Shown: positions 23,579 through 36,144, counted from the first letter of the stretch. The stretch: 64,000 bases of DNA from Arachnopeziza araneosa (GCA_003988855.1 QYAI01000081.1:271140-335139), one strand, 5' to 3'. A program made the numbers and translations. Notes: a model not told the origin generated them from the letters alone.

Positions 23579-23892
23579 GATGGTGGCGGGGTGTGAAGGC
23601 GGTGGGGAAATGGCTTTCAGATATCAAGTGAACAAAGATCCAAAAGAAGGTGTTGGGAAAGCTATCTGGAACGATATGGTTGTATCTTGAACAGACAATC
23701 TCGTAGGCAAGTGGCTGCATGCGATTTGTCAGTGGAAAGAAGGTCGAAGACAAATAAACAAAATGAAGAGCCGCTCCGGACGCTAGCGTGCCTACGTAGT
23801 GCGGGCGCCTGAGACCCCAACCCCACCAAGGCCGACACCTAATTCACACAACGACAGATCTGCTTGGAGGTCCTCGAGACTCATATTCTAAA
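23579..23892. promoter_or_regulatory. Divergent promoter region, Ubp6/ARPC4
   Basis: This 314-base spacer lies between two divergent start codons. Its middle is GC-richer (about 23775-23840) than the flanks. No open frame or RNA gene is supported. Confidence 0.5.
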
Positions 23893-24606
23893 ATGGTAAG
23901 CGCATATATACATCTCAATCCAGAACCGCCTCATTGACCTTGTTCCAGTCTCAATCTCTACGCCCCTACCTCCAATGCGTGCGCTCCACCTTAACCTCCG
24001 CCCTCTGCCTCTCCAACTTCGCATCCCAAACCTCCGAACGGCACAATGTCCCTGAAATTGAAGCGCAAAGCTCTCCGGAAGTGCTCCTGAACCCTCTCAC
24101 AGTGGCCCGCAATGAAAATGAACGAGTCTTCATTGAGCCGAGCATAAACAGTGTGCGCATCAGCATCAAGATAAAGCAGGCCGATGAGATAGAACATATT
24201 TTGGTGCATAAGTTTACACGGTTTTTGACCCAGAGAGCAGAAGCCTTTTTCATCCTAAGGAGGAAGCCGGTTAAGGTTTGTCATTGTTGTGAGGGATAGA
24301 GAATTTGACTGATGTCATTGGAAACAGGGTTATGATATTTCGTTTTTGATTACGAACTTCCATACTGAGGAGATGCTGAAGCACAAGTTGGTGGACTTTA
24401 TAATACAGTTCATGGAGGAAGTTGATAAGGAGATTTCAGAGATGAAGCTTTTCGTATGTCTACTGTTTGATGTAGCATGGTCTTTCTGACAAACTCTAGT
24501 TGAATGCACGAGCAAGATTCGTTGCGGAATCTTTCTTGACACCGGTAAGACATACTTACCTCTTCAAATTTTAGTTCAATACTAAATTTATTATTAGTTT
24601 GATTAA
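23893..24606 (+). CDS. ARC19: Arp2/3 complex 20-kDa subunit ARPC4
   Basis: ARPC4 is a core structural subunit of the Arp2/3 complex that nucleates branched actin. Five coding exons: 23893-23895, 23949-24275, 24328-24453, 24500-24544 and 24598-24606, giving 169 residues, the family length. The first coding exon is only the ATG and the last encodes just Phe-Asp-stop. The sequence is highly conserved: SLRPYLQCVRSTLTSAL, NFASQTSERHNVPEIE, LTVARNENERVFIEPSINSVRISIKIKQADEIE, FTRFLTQRAEAFFILRRKPV, GYDISFLITNFHTEEM and ARARFVAESFLTPFD. All junctions are GT-AG. Because the first and last exons are so small, automated annotation could easily miss both ends. Confidence 0.97.
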
Positions 24607-24941
24607 GTTGGAGACTTTGGCATTGTGATGATAGATGAGGTAAATGTGGAAGCAGAAAGACTCGGTGGTATTTTATGAGACCTCAAGGCGTTGGGGAGAA
24701 AAAAATGACTAGTCAATGAAAAGAAATGAACTGAGCCAGTTTTGCACATTTTTATAATGAGTAATTCGCTAGTTGATCTGAGTGAGTGCTTTTGCAAACT
24801 GCCACTTTTTGATTGCGCTGCTGTAATATGTTGGAACGAGTCTTTATATTTGCTTGATCTCATGAGACTCAATATCGTTCAGGTTTTAAGATCCTATGAG
24901 ACAGAATCCTCCCCTGTTTCCAAAATTGCATAGTTCTGTCC
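24607..24941. other. Convergent spacer
   Basis: About 335 AT-rich bases lie between the convergent 3' ends of ARPC4 and the ZIP transporter. Both 3' regions are here; I see nothing else. Confidence 0.4.
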
Positions 24942-26181
24942 TCAAGCCCACTTCCCAAGCAACGACATCACCCCAGCACCTAAGAACACACATACCACCA
25001 TGAACGTCAAGCGCTTCTCACTCCTCGTCAAGTCTTCATTAAACAAAAAGTCCCTAGCTAACAACTCAACCAGCCCAGTGTAGACCAAGATGCCCGCTGA
25101 GATTGAATCCAGTAAACCACTAACCACATTTGCCGTAAAACTTCCAGAGTCATAGGTCGTTCTCAGCCCCAAGCCAATAGCTATCGCAATGGGAGTCGTC
25201 AACCCATAGCCTGAGCACAAGAACCATGGCAGCCATGAATACCGCTTTGGAAAAGGAATAGCCGACATTCTGGCACCGATACCGAGACCCTCAAATGATT
25301 GATGGAAGACCAGAACTGGATAGAGCGTGCTGAATTCTTCGCCAGCAGTGCCGAGATTTAGACCAATTATTACGGAATGGAAGATAACGCCGAACTCGAG
25401 GATGAGAAAGGCAGCAATCTGCTGGCGGAAGGAGCGTTCCTCAGTCTCAGATGCTGAAGCCGTTAGACTTGCACCCTCAAGATCTTTATCACCACCAAGC
25501 TTTTTGGCAGTGAGGTCTTTCGCTTCCTGGGCAGCAGCGATAGAGTTATACAGTCGAGGATCCTGATCACCAGAATGGATTTGCTGATGCGTGAGTGCAG
25601 TATCATTTAGCATACCACCCTTAGGTTTTTCAGGGCCGTCAGTTATAACATTCTCGATGGTAGGACCGTGACCGAAACCGTATTTGCGAGAGACATATTG
25701 CTCTGCGCCAAAGTCCAGGAGGAAGATCAGCATGACAGATATCAGTACGATGGCGGGACACCAGGAGTAGTCTGCCCATTTCCCGGTCATTCCAACGCAT
25801 GTTTGAGGGCCGATTTCGCTGTAAGCAGGGTCGAGGAGACTGTGGAACGTCGGTTAGTGGTTTGTTGATATTAGAGATGGGGTCAGGGGAAGCGAACTGG
25901 ATGAATGCCGTAGCAATTATGACCCCAGCACCGAAGTAGCGCGCAAACAAGTAGACATAGATATTGATTCGGAGCCATCGCACTCGAGCTGCGATGACCG
26001 GGAAGAAAGTTGCTGCGGAAGAGACAATAAGGATCACAAAAAGAGCGGAGATACGAGCTCCTAGATGGCCGTTGTACTCATTTCCGCCTTTGTTGATGTA
26101 ACAGATGATATCCTTTGGGTCTGCGGTGTCAAGATTGACAGACGTTGGATCAGTGATCGAGGACGACATTGCTGCTCTCAA
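24942..26181 (-). CDS. ZIP-family zinc transporter (ZRT-like, plasma membrane)
   Basis: The protein imports zinc into the cytosol by family. The exons are 26181-25898 and 25839-24942; the start may be Met1 or the in-frame Met five codons later (393 or 389 residues). Eight membrane segments are visible, the first at ISALFVILIVSSAATFFPVI. The intron lies just after AFI and the junction gives the conserved AFIHLLDPA. The long variable cytoplasmic loop (about 150-240) is not clearly His-rich, unlike many ZIPs. Helix IV contains HSVIIGLNLG and helix V HQSFEGLGIGAR, the metal-binding His/Glu positions of the family. It is closest in type to fungal Zrt1/Zrt2. Confidence 0.95.
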
Positions 26182-26773
26182 CTGCTTCTATCTTCGGGTG
26201 GATAATGTGAAGTGTGGGAAGTCGCTTGGAAGTATCCAGGGAAACGAATGCAAGATTTATATTGCAAATTCTGAAGGACAAAGTTCGCAGTAGCCACTTT
26301 TGCTAGTAGATTCCATATGGAAGGTCCTCAGTCAAAATATGTGTAATCGCGCCTTTTCGTTGGTATAGGATTGAGAGCTGGGGTGGGAAGGGGTGTCCAA
26401 AAACACCTTGTTGGGTACCTTAGCGGTCCAACCTTGATGGCATGTATGCAAAGCTTGTATTTTTCCCTTGCTTATCTTACTATTTCTAGTCCTAATTGGA
26501 TGTCTTCGATGCGAGGCCCGAGCTGAATGACTTGTCACTTACTTTCACTTTGAGAATGGACATTGAGCGCGCTTGACGGAAGCTGCGAAGTCGCTGACAC
26601 TCACGAGAAATCAACACCAGTACCTTGTCTTTGCTGATCTTATATATTACATATATATGCATCAACCACGCAGATGCAGAACCAATTGCGTTCAATATAA
26701 TTGCGTGATCCGTTTCCTTGGGCCTCCCGCCTAGCTATCAAGGTTGATAAGTGCCAACCCCCAATCGATGCAT
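26182..26773. promoter_or_regulatory. Upstream region of the ZIP transporter
   Basis: About 590 bases lie between the ZIP start and the end of the MFS gene, both on the minus strand. Short minus-strand frames (26332-26538, 26492-26695) have no features. Zinc-responsive elements could be here, but I did not find one I trust. Confidence 0.4.
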
Positions 26774-28458
26774 CTATTCAGTTACAAAACTTCCTAGTGC
26801 AGCTGCTGCGGTGATTAATGAAGCCGCGCAACACATAAAAACATTTTCTCTGTGGCGTAGACCTATAGATATCTTATCTCAGTTTATGTTCTACTCGTTA
26901 GATGAAGAAAATGTGCTTACCGTCTTTTGTCAGCATTAGCCCAACTACCACAAATGTATTTAACGGAATCCTCATAATTCCATAAATCTTAGCTCTTACA
27001 CCATCATCAATAATCTTCTCTTTCAGATTCGCAATGCTGGGAAAGTAGACGCCGCAGCAAATCTCGAAGATGCAGAAACACCAGAAAGTGATGGCTTCAT
27101 CGTGAATGAGAACCGGAATAATAAAGCAGAATGAAGCGACAGAGAGGGTCGCTGTAAGGAGCGTCGAAGAGGAGATCTTCCATTGGTCTTTCCTAAGGGA
27201 GGAAAGATAGGTGAAGAGAAGGGAGCCGAGCATCATGCCACACATCAGAACGGCGAAGATTGTACCAAATGGAAGGTCGTTTTTGTCTCCGCTTTCCTGC
27301 CTTGAGAGTTTGAGGGCAGGAAATTTGAAGAAGATCCTGTCATAGTTAGAATCCTATTTGTTCGCTCGTCGTCTTGCATTTAAGACGAGATTCCAACAAA
27401 GTCCATCACTTACCAGAGATACATAGAGCCTTCAAAAGCACACGAGGTGATGCAAAGTGCCCACAAACGTTTATCTACGAATCTCAGTAACTTTCTGTTT
27501 AGTAGCCAATTCCATCTTACCGTTCGTAATATACTTGAATCCGTTCTGCTCCTTTTCTGAGAAGTCATCTAGCCTCTCTTTATTTGCACTATCTCCATAA
27601 TTTTCATTCTGCAATATCTTAGTATCGTTTCCTGAAGATTCACATTACTCTTACCCAATGTCGAGATATGTATCCGAAAGCAAGAAAGAGCGACACTACA
27701 GCGGCCATAAACGGTGCTGTCTGTGTTCCTGTAAAATCTGCAACCCCTTGTGCAAACAACCCCGCCAAAATAGCAATTACGCCATTCAGAGTGGTCATGA
27801 TTCCAAAGATCTCACTCAAAGAGCCGCCAGCATCACCAATATGCTGTCGATGATACTCTGTCACCATCCAGCTCTCGAATACACTGTACATGAGTGTCGT
27901 GGACAAACCTCCTAGGATCCGGCCTGCGAAGAGAATGATGATATCATCGAAGATAATAGAGAAGCAAGAAAGTGAATAGACGATACAGAAGAAGAGACAT
28001 GCAGTGCGGCGACCATATCGATCTGCTAGTGAGCCAACGAATGAGGCAGAAATAGCTGCAGCGAAAAAGCCGGTAGTGAAGAGGTAGGCAACGGTTTCTT
28101 CGGCCAGACCTTTCTGGTCTGCAATTGCTATTAATTTCTAATGTTTGTGTGTTGGAGCTCCAATTTACCTTTATACATCGTATAAATATATGGCCCCTCA
28201 TTTCAGTTTAGTTCTTGTAATTATTATTAAGGATTAAAATACCTGTAACCAATCCGCTCCAAATACCAGCAAGTATACAGGTAAGAATCTTCTTTTGAAC
28301 TCCCAGTTTATAGTTTTCGCAGCCGCAACAGCTTCGAGGTTAGAGCTATTTGTTGCATCGTGACTTTTTGCCGCAAGAGTTTCTCGTCGATGTTGAAGAT
28401 ATCCAAGGAATGTGTTAAGAGCTATGAAAACTACTAGATTCGACTCATAAAACCCCAT
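26774..28458 (-). CDS. MFS transporter, MFSD5/molybdate-anion transporter-like
   Basis: The exons are 28458-28243, 28196-28169, 28127-27655, 27608-27521, 27474-27414, 27336-26921 and 26862-26774, giving 456 residues with about 12 membrane segments. The N-terminus (MGFYESNLVVFIALNTFLGYL) is a membrane segment. Further landmarks are FLPVYLLVFGADWLQGPYIYTMYK, SLADRYGRR (MFS loop 2-3 motif), GRILGGLSTTLMYSVFESWMV, and YLWIFFKFPALK joined across an intron. The SVFESWMVTEY segment is characteristic of the MFSD5 group, which includes eukaryotic molybdate transporters; the substrate here is inferred. The 28-nt exon (GPYIYTMYK) is small but restores perfect conserved sequence. The frame is intact. Confidence 0.92.
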
Positions 28459-29368
28459 TTTGAAGACTGCCCCAATGTTGAATGGAGTCTCTGCACAAAT
28501 GAAAAGGTGGGTTTCTGAAATAGAAAGTTTGGAGTTCCTCAAAAGAATGACGGCCGTGAGCGGCAAGCAAGGGGGGTCCGAAGAACGAGCCCAACGCCAC
28601 GATTCTAAAAGGGGACAAGTCTGTGGAGTGGCGGGGAGCTGAAATGCAAATCCCACAGGCGACAGGCCATTCTCTAAACATTGGCAATAAAGTCCGCCTA
28701 CAGATTTCTCCGAATGGAAATCGCTCCTAGCTTCAACATTGGAGAGGCTTGGATAATTTATTATATAGTTAAATGATAACTCCAAGTTCAGCACCTCAAA
28801 ACAACACAAGCACGAGAGGAACAGCAATGACGATATGTTACTGAGGAAGAGCAGACCATGAGACAATCATCGCGACCCCGTGTCAATGGAAACTTTAATC
28901 AAGGGGTCAGGGGTGACATACGGCCATGGCGTCAAGATCAGGCGTTATCAACCTTGAACGGGACCTAGCCCTAAACTCTAGAGCGCCATAAATGGGTTAT
29001 TAGTTTCAGCCCACGCAGGCAGTTTTGGACTTTTGTTCCTGAAATGCTTTTTGCTAATATTTCTCCTGAAGCCACCTATTGGGGGCAGCGTTCGGGTCCA
29101 ATGAGAGATTGGTCCCGAGTTTCAATTCAGTTGGGCTTAGAAACTTGTTAAGATGCATTCATTTTTGGCATGGCGTTCGCCGTTCGCATAGCTGGAGCTG
29201 TGCTCTGGACATTGTTCCAAAAAGGGGGGCACTGGAATGTAATTAAAGATTTCTCATAAGCCGTTGATTCCTGTACCTCGTTTAGTCTTTCTGATCATCC
29301 AACTATATCACGACCAAGTTGCTATCCTTCCTTTACAGCACACCAGGACGACTCAACTTCGATCCAAC
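28459..29368. promoter_or_regulatory. Divergent spacer, MFS gene/methyltransferase-like gene
   Basis: About 900 bases lie between two divergent start codons. A minus-strand frame (to 28866) extends upstream of the MFS ATG, but its sequence is not protein-like. I see no other gene. Confidence 0.45.
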
Positions 29369-30299
29369 ATGGGGCTTAACCAGAGAATTCCCATTGCCTT
29401 GGCAATTATTACACTCGTTTTTCTAGTTTCTTTATGGCATGGCAGAGATAGCATTCCTGAACATCCTCTTCACTATATCAAAGGGTAAGTCACAACGACG
29501 GATTGGACCGGCTGGGTTAGCTCATCAATCATCAGATCACTAGGCAGCAAAACACAAGCAAAACCCGTTGAGAGCCGCAAATCATTTTACGAGATTGCTC
29601 TAAGTTACCAGACGGATGTAAGTTGAGCATATCTAGGTAATAACGTTATTGAGTCTAATTGAATTCTAGAAAGTCAACAGTCATCATTATGAACGTCTTT
29701 ACGAACACCGACTTGCACCTCTCCGGGACCAGAAGATCAAGATGCTAGAGATTGGTTTGGGCTGTGACATGGGCTATGGACCGGGCGCATCCTACTACAC
29801 CTGGCTTGAATACTTCCCAAATGTCGACCTGTATTACATCGAATACGATGCCGCGTGCGCTGCGAAATGGGCCAATAAGACGGATAGAGCGACTGTCTTC
29901 ACAGGCGATCAAGCTGACGAGACCTTTCTCCACCGTTTTCTGATGAAGACCGGTGGTGATTTCGATGTCATTATCGACGATGGCGGACATACGCAGACTC
30001 AACAACGTACTTCGCTCAAAGTCTTATGGCCATCAGTGAAGCCAGGTGGAGTTTATTTCATCGAAGATCTTGCTTGCAGTTACATTCCCAAATACGAAGG
30101 TGGCTTAGCCCGATATGATACGTTCATGCACGATTTGAAGTTCATTCTTGATGACATGAATGAGTGGCCAGGAGTTGGCCCGTACAACTCCATCAGCAAG
30201 GAGATTGTAAATTTTGAGTTTACGCAAGAGGTGGTAGCTTTGACGAAAGTAGGACCATATGGAAAGAACTTTCACCAGAATACGACAGAGACGGCCTAG
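29369..30299 (+). CDS. Membrane-anchored sugar O-methyltransferase-like protein
   Basis: The exons are 29369-29484, 29548-29617 and 29670-30299, giving 271 residues. The N-terminus has one hydrophobic segment (IPIALAIITLVFLVSLW, about 6-22) after a short basic start: a type II signal anchor that puts the catalytic domain in the secretory lumen. Motif I is KMLEIGLGCDMGYGPGASYYTW, then YYIEYD, a FDVIIDDGGH metal/substrate segment, LKVLWPSVKPGGVYFIEDL and a C-terminal helix pair. This pattern resembles bacterial sugar O-methyltransferases of the MycE/ElmMI type, where DDGGH-like residues bind metal; that family link is from memory. The acceptor is unknown. A DUF5672 gene follows on the same strand after 530 bases. 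Confidence 0.85.
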
Positions 30300-30831
30300 A
30301 TAAGCAAAGCTTTTCTGTACTTGATTAGAGATTAATTTATAGAGGATAATTCATAGAAGAGAATTTATGTAAATATTCAAGCGTTCTCGTCACTAGTTGA
30401 CGTCGGAAGTCTTTTAGCCTGTGCTGTCCCGAATACCACCTAGGTACAATTTAGCCAATGAGTTGATGGAAATTATATTGCTGCCGCAGTAGAGGCTCGC
30501 CCTAAACATGAGTTCTTCTGCAGAAAAGTATATCTTCAGAGCAAAGTTGTTTCGTTGTTCAGTTCAAAATGCCTCCAGAACACCCCTGCATTAAGATGCC
30601 CAGAACAGTAATTAGTGGCGCGGCTGTTGACCCATCTGGCCCCTATCCGTCCAAAAAGGTCCACCGAAAATCACAGATCCGTTTTATTGGCGCTGGACTC
30701 GTAACGCGAGGATGTCTCAGCTGAAAGCCACGACCGCCTGGTAAGGTAATCCGTACATTCTTCGAAATGTGAAGGACACCATTTTCTCCTGGCTCCTTTG
30801 ACATCCATTCCCTGCGGATGAGAACCCCGCC
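30300..30831. promoter_or_regulatory. Intergenic region upstream of the DUF5672 gene
   Basis: About 530 bases of spacer hold no open frame with features. The first gene's 3' end and the second gene's promoter must lie here. Confidence 0.4.
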
Positions 30832-31957
30832 ATGTCGTCTCTCCGGTCTCTCACCTTCAACAGCCTCGTGAGGTCTATCGAAAGGAGGAAATGGATATAT
30901 CCTCTGCTCTGGACTATGCTGGGAATCTGGCTCCTCAAGACCATAGTTCCACGAGCCCTACCTCACAGCTCCGTCGTCCCTGAGAACGTCTCGAAAAATG
31001 CGACGAAGCAACCCCACACGCCTTTACCAGACCTATATCGGCTCCTTACCCAACAGAGCCCTGACGCAGCCTCGAAGACCAAAGATCCTGTCGTGACTGC
31101 CAACGTGAGCACCAGTTCGAAGGTAGCAGTCATCATGGAGACCCGCCGCTCTGCAGTCCTTATCCCTCTTATCATGCACTTCAACGCCGTCCTCGGTCCT
31201 GACTGGCCCATCATCATATACACACCCGCTGAGAACTTCGGCTCCTTCAGCACATCTGACGCTCTCACCCGATATCAACAAGCAGGTCGAGTAGTTGTAC
31301 GGCCTCTAGCTGAAGGCTTATACTTCCCCAACTGGGACTCAGTCTCGGATTTTCTCACCACACCATGGCTGTGGAATGAACTCGCGCCTGCCGAACATAT
31401 TCTCCTCTTCCAAGCAGATTCGATCCTATGTGCGAATTCGCCAAGAAGCGTCGAGGATTTCTTCGATTACGACTTCATTGGTGCACCGATCGTGCCACAT
31501 CTCGGAGTTGGGTATAATGGCGGGTTGAGCATAAGGAAAAGAAGTACGATGCTGAGGGTTTTGGACGAATTTGAGTGGGCGAAGAATCCGCATCCTAGAC
31601 CAGAGGATCAGTGGTATTTTGCTCGGTGAGCTTTGCCCTCTTGAGGTAAAGGGATCAATCATATGCTAATGAATCGCAGTTTGAGAGATCTTCAAGACAG
31701 GGAAGAAAATGAGGGAATTCCAGAAGAGCAGTGGAGTATCCAACTCCCGACAATGGAGATGGCGAGGAGTTTTGCTGTTGAGACAATTGATTTCCCAAGT
31801 CCATTGGGATTACAGTAGGCCTCCTTAGCTATTTTTGTACAAGCAAATACTGATATGATACAGTCAACCTACTAGATTTATACAACAACACATGGTCAGT
31901 TTGGATGACTATTGTCCAGAATACAAGCTGGCTACGGCGCCGAGAATCAAGGAATAG
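30832..31957 (+). CDS. DUF5672 protein, glycosyltransferase-like, type II membrane
   Basis: The exons are 30832-31625, 31680-31814 and 31864-31957, giving 340 residues. A basic N-terminus is followed by a hydrophobic anchor (WIYPLLWTMLGIWLLKTIV, about 20-38), then a Ser/Thr/Pro-rich stem. The lumenal domain begins VAVIMETRRSAVLIPLI and contains NFNAVLGPDWPIIIY-like segments, then LLFQADSILC, DYDFIGAPIV, GYNGGLSIRKRSTM, EDQWYFAR and a short Cys/Tyr-containing end (LDDYCPEY). These are hallmarks of DUF5672, a family seen next to glycosyltransferases and thought to be one; no activity is proven here. QADS could be a DxD-like nucleotide-sugar/metal site, which is inference. The stop codon is supported by the conserved C-terminus. 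Confidence 0.87.
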
Positions 31958-32166
31958 ATATATACCCTTTGCAATATAATAAGATTTAAACATTACTCAA
32001 TATTCCCACCCTGTCTAAATGCCAACTCTTCTTATTCCCTTGCCGAGTGATACTGTTTCCGTCTTTCGCTGAATGCCAAATCGTAACGCCACAATCTTCA
32101 AGCTTCTAAACATTCATATGGGTATCTGGTAAACTCCAAGCCATAAAACGAAAGCCCATAACACTA

Positions 32167-33965
32167 CTACTTCACACTGATCTTATCATTAACCCACTTC
32201 GCAAATTTCACACTCTTAGCATCCACCCCTCTAGCCACCAAATCACTCACCCAAAACAACAACGGATACAGAACACAGCCAGTAAGGGCGACACCGATTC
32301 CATATCCATAATCATAGTCTCCAATCCATATCTTCTCTAACGAGGGTAGCGAATGCAACCACTGACTCATTTTATACCCCAGAGTGTAGAGAATGGTCCC
32401 ATGGCAAATATAGATGGCGAAGGAGATCTTTCCCAAATATTGGGCTAAACGAGTTGTGAAGACGGCTTGGAGAAGAGGGAGGGAATCAATGATGAAAACG
32501 ACATTGGCGGCCGCGAGAGAGATCCAAAATGTGTCCAGAAGATAAGGACGGTGATAATGGGGTGGGATGTAGCTGTTGTTCTTGGAGTCAGCATTCCCGG
32601 CTTGGTTATATAGAGAATGTTAAGTAACTTATTTAGAGTGTCTTCGTTCCAAAAATGATAGCTGAGAATGAAGAACGCATGGTAGAAAGATCAAACAGGA
32701 AGGCCTAGCTCAGAGAGTGTCACTTACCGAGCGAGCATTCGAAATCCAGGAGAGGAGGCAGCGCCAAAGTCTATGATAGGCATCGAGAGAATATGAAGAC
32801 TGATGAGAGTGTAGACCGTCCAGAGGAGAGCTTTCAGTACTTTCCAGGGTGTAAAGCGTGGCTTGTAGGTGATGGTTGGAGAACTTGTTGGGAGAGGTGA
32901 ATCTGGTAATGCAACGGAATTTTGTGATGCTTGGCGGATGTGATGAATTTCGCATAGGAGAACACCGCTGATGAAAAGAAATAAATGAGAATAGGCGTAG
33001 AAGTTAAGGTAGAGGACTGTGATGATTAAGATGGCAAGTCGGTAGGGCCCACGTAGCTTGGATACTGCGAGTAGTATAGTAAAAATAACCATTGAACCGT
33101 AGAACTCCACAGGGATTGTCCACAGGTTCGTGTCATAGACAGGATTATATCCTCCCGGAAAGAGGCGGGGTCGAAATGGATCAAGCAGTTCGAGCACACT
33201 GTTATACCAGCACTTCAAATTATCCCACAAAAATGGAGACATTGGCGGTTGTCGTGATCCAGGGCCAACACCGTAAAAGTTCATGTACGCTGCCAGCATG
33301 GAAAAGAATGTAACAAATGCCGGTGGTATCACCAATCGCATCCCACGGCGGACAACGGAGGAGCCCAGAGAGGCCAACACCTCGGGGAAATCGCCTCGAC
33401 GCATAAGTTGGAGCGGCTTATAGCTGAGCGAGAACCCAGAAACGACGAAGAATATGGCCACATTGGAAGAGCCAGACATTCCCAATCTGATGATTGGAAG
33501 TTGAACAAAGTGGTAATCGTTTGGACTGCTCCCCCATCCGCGATTGAGATTAAAATACCAGAGTACTGAGGAGTGATGGCAGACCACCATCAGTGATGCC
33601 ACCCCGCGTAATCCATCTAGCCATGCTGTTTGGTGTAGTTTTCGTGGTTTGGATTCTTCGAAAAAATTCAGGAAGCTAGGGATAATGGCGACGAAAATGG
33701 TGAAAGCAATGCTTCTGGCGGATTCGAAAAATGAACGGTATTGAAACCGGCTTTTTGGTGTTGATAATTCTTCTTCCAGCTCAGAAAGATCTTCTAACTC
33801 CTCCACCGCTTCTACATATTTCTCGTCCTCGAGGAGTCCTTGTTCTGAACCAGGAGAGTGGAGTTCTAGCTCCTCGGATGGAGCGAGTAATGGTTGGTAT
33901 GAGGTTGAAGAGACGGTCCAGTTTTTGGCCCATGAAGGACCAGTTTTTTTATGAAAGAAATCCAT
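32167..33965 (-). CDS. Acyltransferase 3 family integral membrane O-acyltransferase
   Basis: The exons are 33965-32728 and 32572-32167, giving 547 residues. An acidic cytoplasmic N-terminus (about 1-75) precedes about ten membrane segments. LDGLRGVASLMVVCHHSSVLWYF, near residue 120, is the acyltransferase-3 signature with the conserved Arg and His. Further motifs are FFVVSGFSLSYKPL, RRGMRLVIPPAFVTFF, NLWTIPVEFYGSMVIF and LGKISFAIYICHGTILY. The family moves acetyl or other acyl groups across or onto sugars and lipids. The splice was placed to give MLARYIPPHYHRPYLLDTFW; the intron (155 nt) contains alternative acceptors, so two to thirty residues around it are uncertain. It sits between the DUF5672 gene and an O-fucosyltransferase-like gene. 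Confidence 0.9.
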
Positions 33966-34704
33966 TCGAAATTCGCTGGAGTAGAAAAGATCACATCACG
34001 GAGAAAGAGAGATAGGGACGACGGATCGCCATGATAATCAATCACCTGGAAAACAAAAGCCACAACATTGCAATATCAAACACGACATATTCGACCAGTC
34101 GGGCTAGCCAACCTTTGGCCAGTAGGAGGAGCGGCCTCCTTTAGACTTACCTCCGCACCAAGGGTATCTCAGCTCGTGGGGTGATATCATGTTGTACCAA
34201 GAGCATTCTTGCTCTCTCATCCCAGAGGGAAACCAGAGACATGCAGTCAACTCATCGTATCACCACGGGCACCAAACTTTCGTCTTTATACTTTCTGAGG
34301 AACAAAGGATTACGTCCACGGCTGACGACGATTCCGAATTGCCGGCGCGGCGACGCTCCAATATCTTGATGTTCAGAACTACTTGGGATAGTGGGCTTGG
34401 TGGCGTATTGATTTCCGCTCAAGCAGGAATAGCGCTAGCCAACTTAAGCGGCTCTCCAATACTAGGGGGCTTTAGGGGTATCTCAGCTCCGCATTGGGCG
34501 CAGAACTATCAGAGTTTACAGAAATACTACTGCTTCATTCTGCGGTCTCGGACCCCATTCAGAGTAAGTCGCGGCACCCAAAGGCCCTTGTACATTCCTC
34601 AAGGTGGCACCCCCTCCCGCTGAAGTTTCACTGGGTTTCAATGATATCTTTTCCTATTCTTTTCACTGTGCGGTGCCTTTAAGCCCCTCGAATATGTTTT
34701 CATA
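33966..34704. promoter_or_regulatory. Divergent spacer between acyltransferase and O-fucosyltransferase-like gene
   Basis: About 740 bases hold both promoters. A 144-codon plus-strand frame (34189-34623) has no domain and odd composition, so I do not count it as a gene. Confidence 0.45.
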
Positions 34705-36144
34705 ATGTATCAACAACATCGTGGAATTTTTCTTTCGTTAGGCAGTCTATTCTTTCTCTACCTTCTTTATCTCTCTGGCACTCTTCGACACTTCTCCGAG
34801 TTCAAGTATAGTGACTATACCTACCTCCTTCCCGGTAGCCAAGATCCGAGTTCGATATCTCCTCAGACGAGTACGCCAGGTCCTTCCTCGGACCATTTGG
34901 GATACAATGGAAATGCAACCATAACCATCCCTGGTACTGTAGAGCCATTCTACGGTTTGCCAGAGCTTTGTGCAAGTACACAATGGACGGAAGGTTTATG
35001 GCTTCACTGCCATAGCTACTGCGGCTTGAACCAAACCTCTGTCTGCGGCGGCTTGAACAACGCTCGTAATCGCATCCAAACATGCTTGCGGCTTGCAATA
35101 GATCTTGGCGCCGGTATCATTCTCCCTTCCGCAACAACCAGGACTGCGGACCTCATAAATACAAACCAGGATACCGTTTGCCCTGATTATTTCTGGGACA
35201 CCAAATACCTCAACAAAGAGATGGCTAAGAGGTGTCCACAGCTGCTGATACGACAATGCGACGATAGGAGAGGGATCGAGCATGAGATTGTGACAGATCA
35301 AAGAGGATATCTCGACGCCGCCCACCAGAGTGGAACTTTCCGAGAGATGGTGCACACAGCTTTTGAGAGCTCTGAAATAAATATTTCAGATGTCAACCCC
35401 GACAACCAGGCCGTGGTGAACTATGGAGATTCTTATATTGGCTGGAACTATAACGAAGCCGGAGAGCTAAAGACTATACGCAAGGCCCTTTTTAAAGTAC
35501 TCAGATTTAACGAAAATTTGCTTGGGATGAGTCGGCAGATCTTACAGAGCCCAGAGTTGGAGGTGGGCAACTATATTGGCATTCATCTTAGGGGGGAAAG
35601 TGACTGGCCAGCCAGTTTTGGCTCGGCTGATGATCAAATGAGACTTTATGCTCAAGAGATTAAGACGCTTCAACAATGGGCGCCTATAAAGATCGTTTAT
35701 GTCAGCGTAAGTGACGTCCCATGATCCTTTTGAGCACATCTAATACTCTATCAGTGTGGCGATCAAGATGCCATTCAGCGTTTCAGGGAGCTTTTAGAAC
35801 CTGATGGGTTCATAGTCTATGACAAATACACGCTCCTCGCTTCGAAACCTGAAATGCTGCGCAGGGTCGAGGCTCTACCTTTTGATCAGAAAGCCATCGT
35901 CGAGTATGAGACTCTTGTCCAGTCAAAGTTTTGGATGGGAGTCATCATGTCCTCAATGTCGTCATTGATAGCTTATGCTCGAGAAGTTGATCACGAAGGC
36001 GATTTCTTTTCTGACTATATCTTTCCTAAAAGTGTCAAGGGCGGCTTGGAAAGACACTATCCTATGGCACCAGCGATCAAGGGTAACAATGAAACTATGT
36101 TGATGGTTGTTGATGGAGTTGATATTATGGATTCTTTCCCATAG
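34705..36144 (+). CDS. Type II membrane glycosyltransferase, O-fucosyltransferase-like
   Basis: The exons are 34705-35706 and 35755-36144, giving 463 residues. A single hydrophobic segment near the start (GIFLSLGSLFFLYLLYLSGTL, about 7-27) is a signal anchor. A Ser/Pro stem follows, then a Cys-rich lumenal domain (CGLNQTSVCGGLNNARNR). Motifs resembling GDP-fucose-dependent transferases are GIHLRGESDWP (HxR-type donor-binding loop), LAIDLGAGIILPS, and VQSKFWMGVIMSSMSSLIAYAREV near the end. The latter occupies the place where the family has its S/T-x-F/Y-G-x-N region. I infer a GDP-sugar transferase, possibly fucosyl, in the Golgi. N-glycosylation sites (NQT, NIS) fit lumenal exposure. It may act with the adjacent acyltransferase. 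Confidence 0.8.

Noticed and set aside
34189..34623. 144-codon plus-strand frame
   Set aside because: It lies in the divergent promoter region, lacks any motif, and has promoter-like composition.
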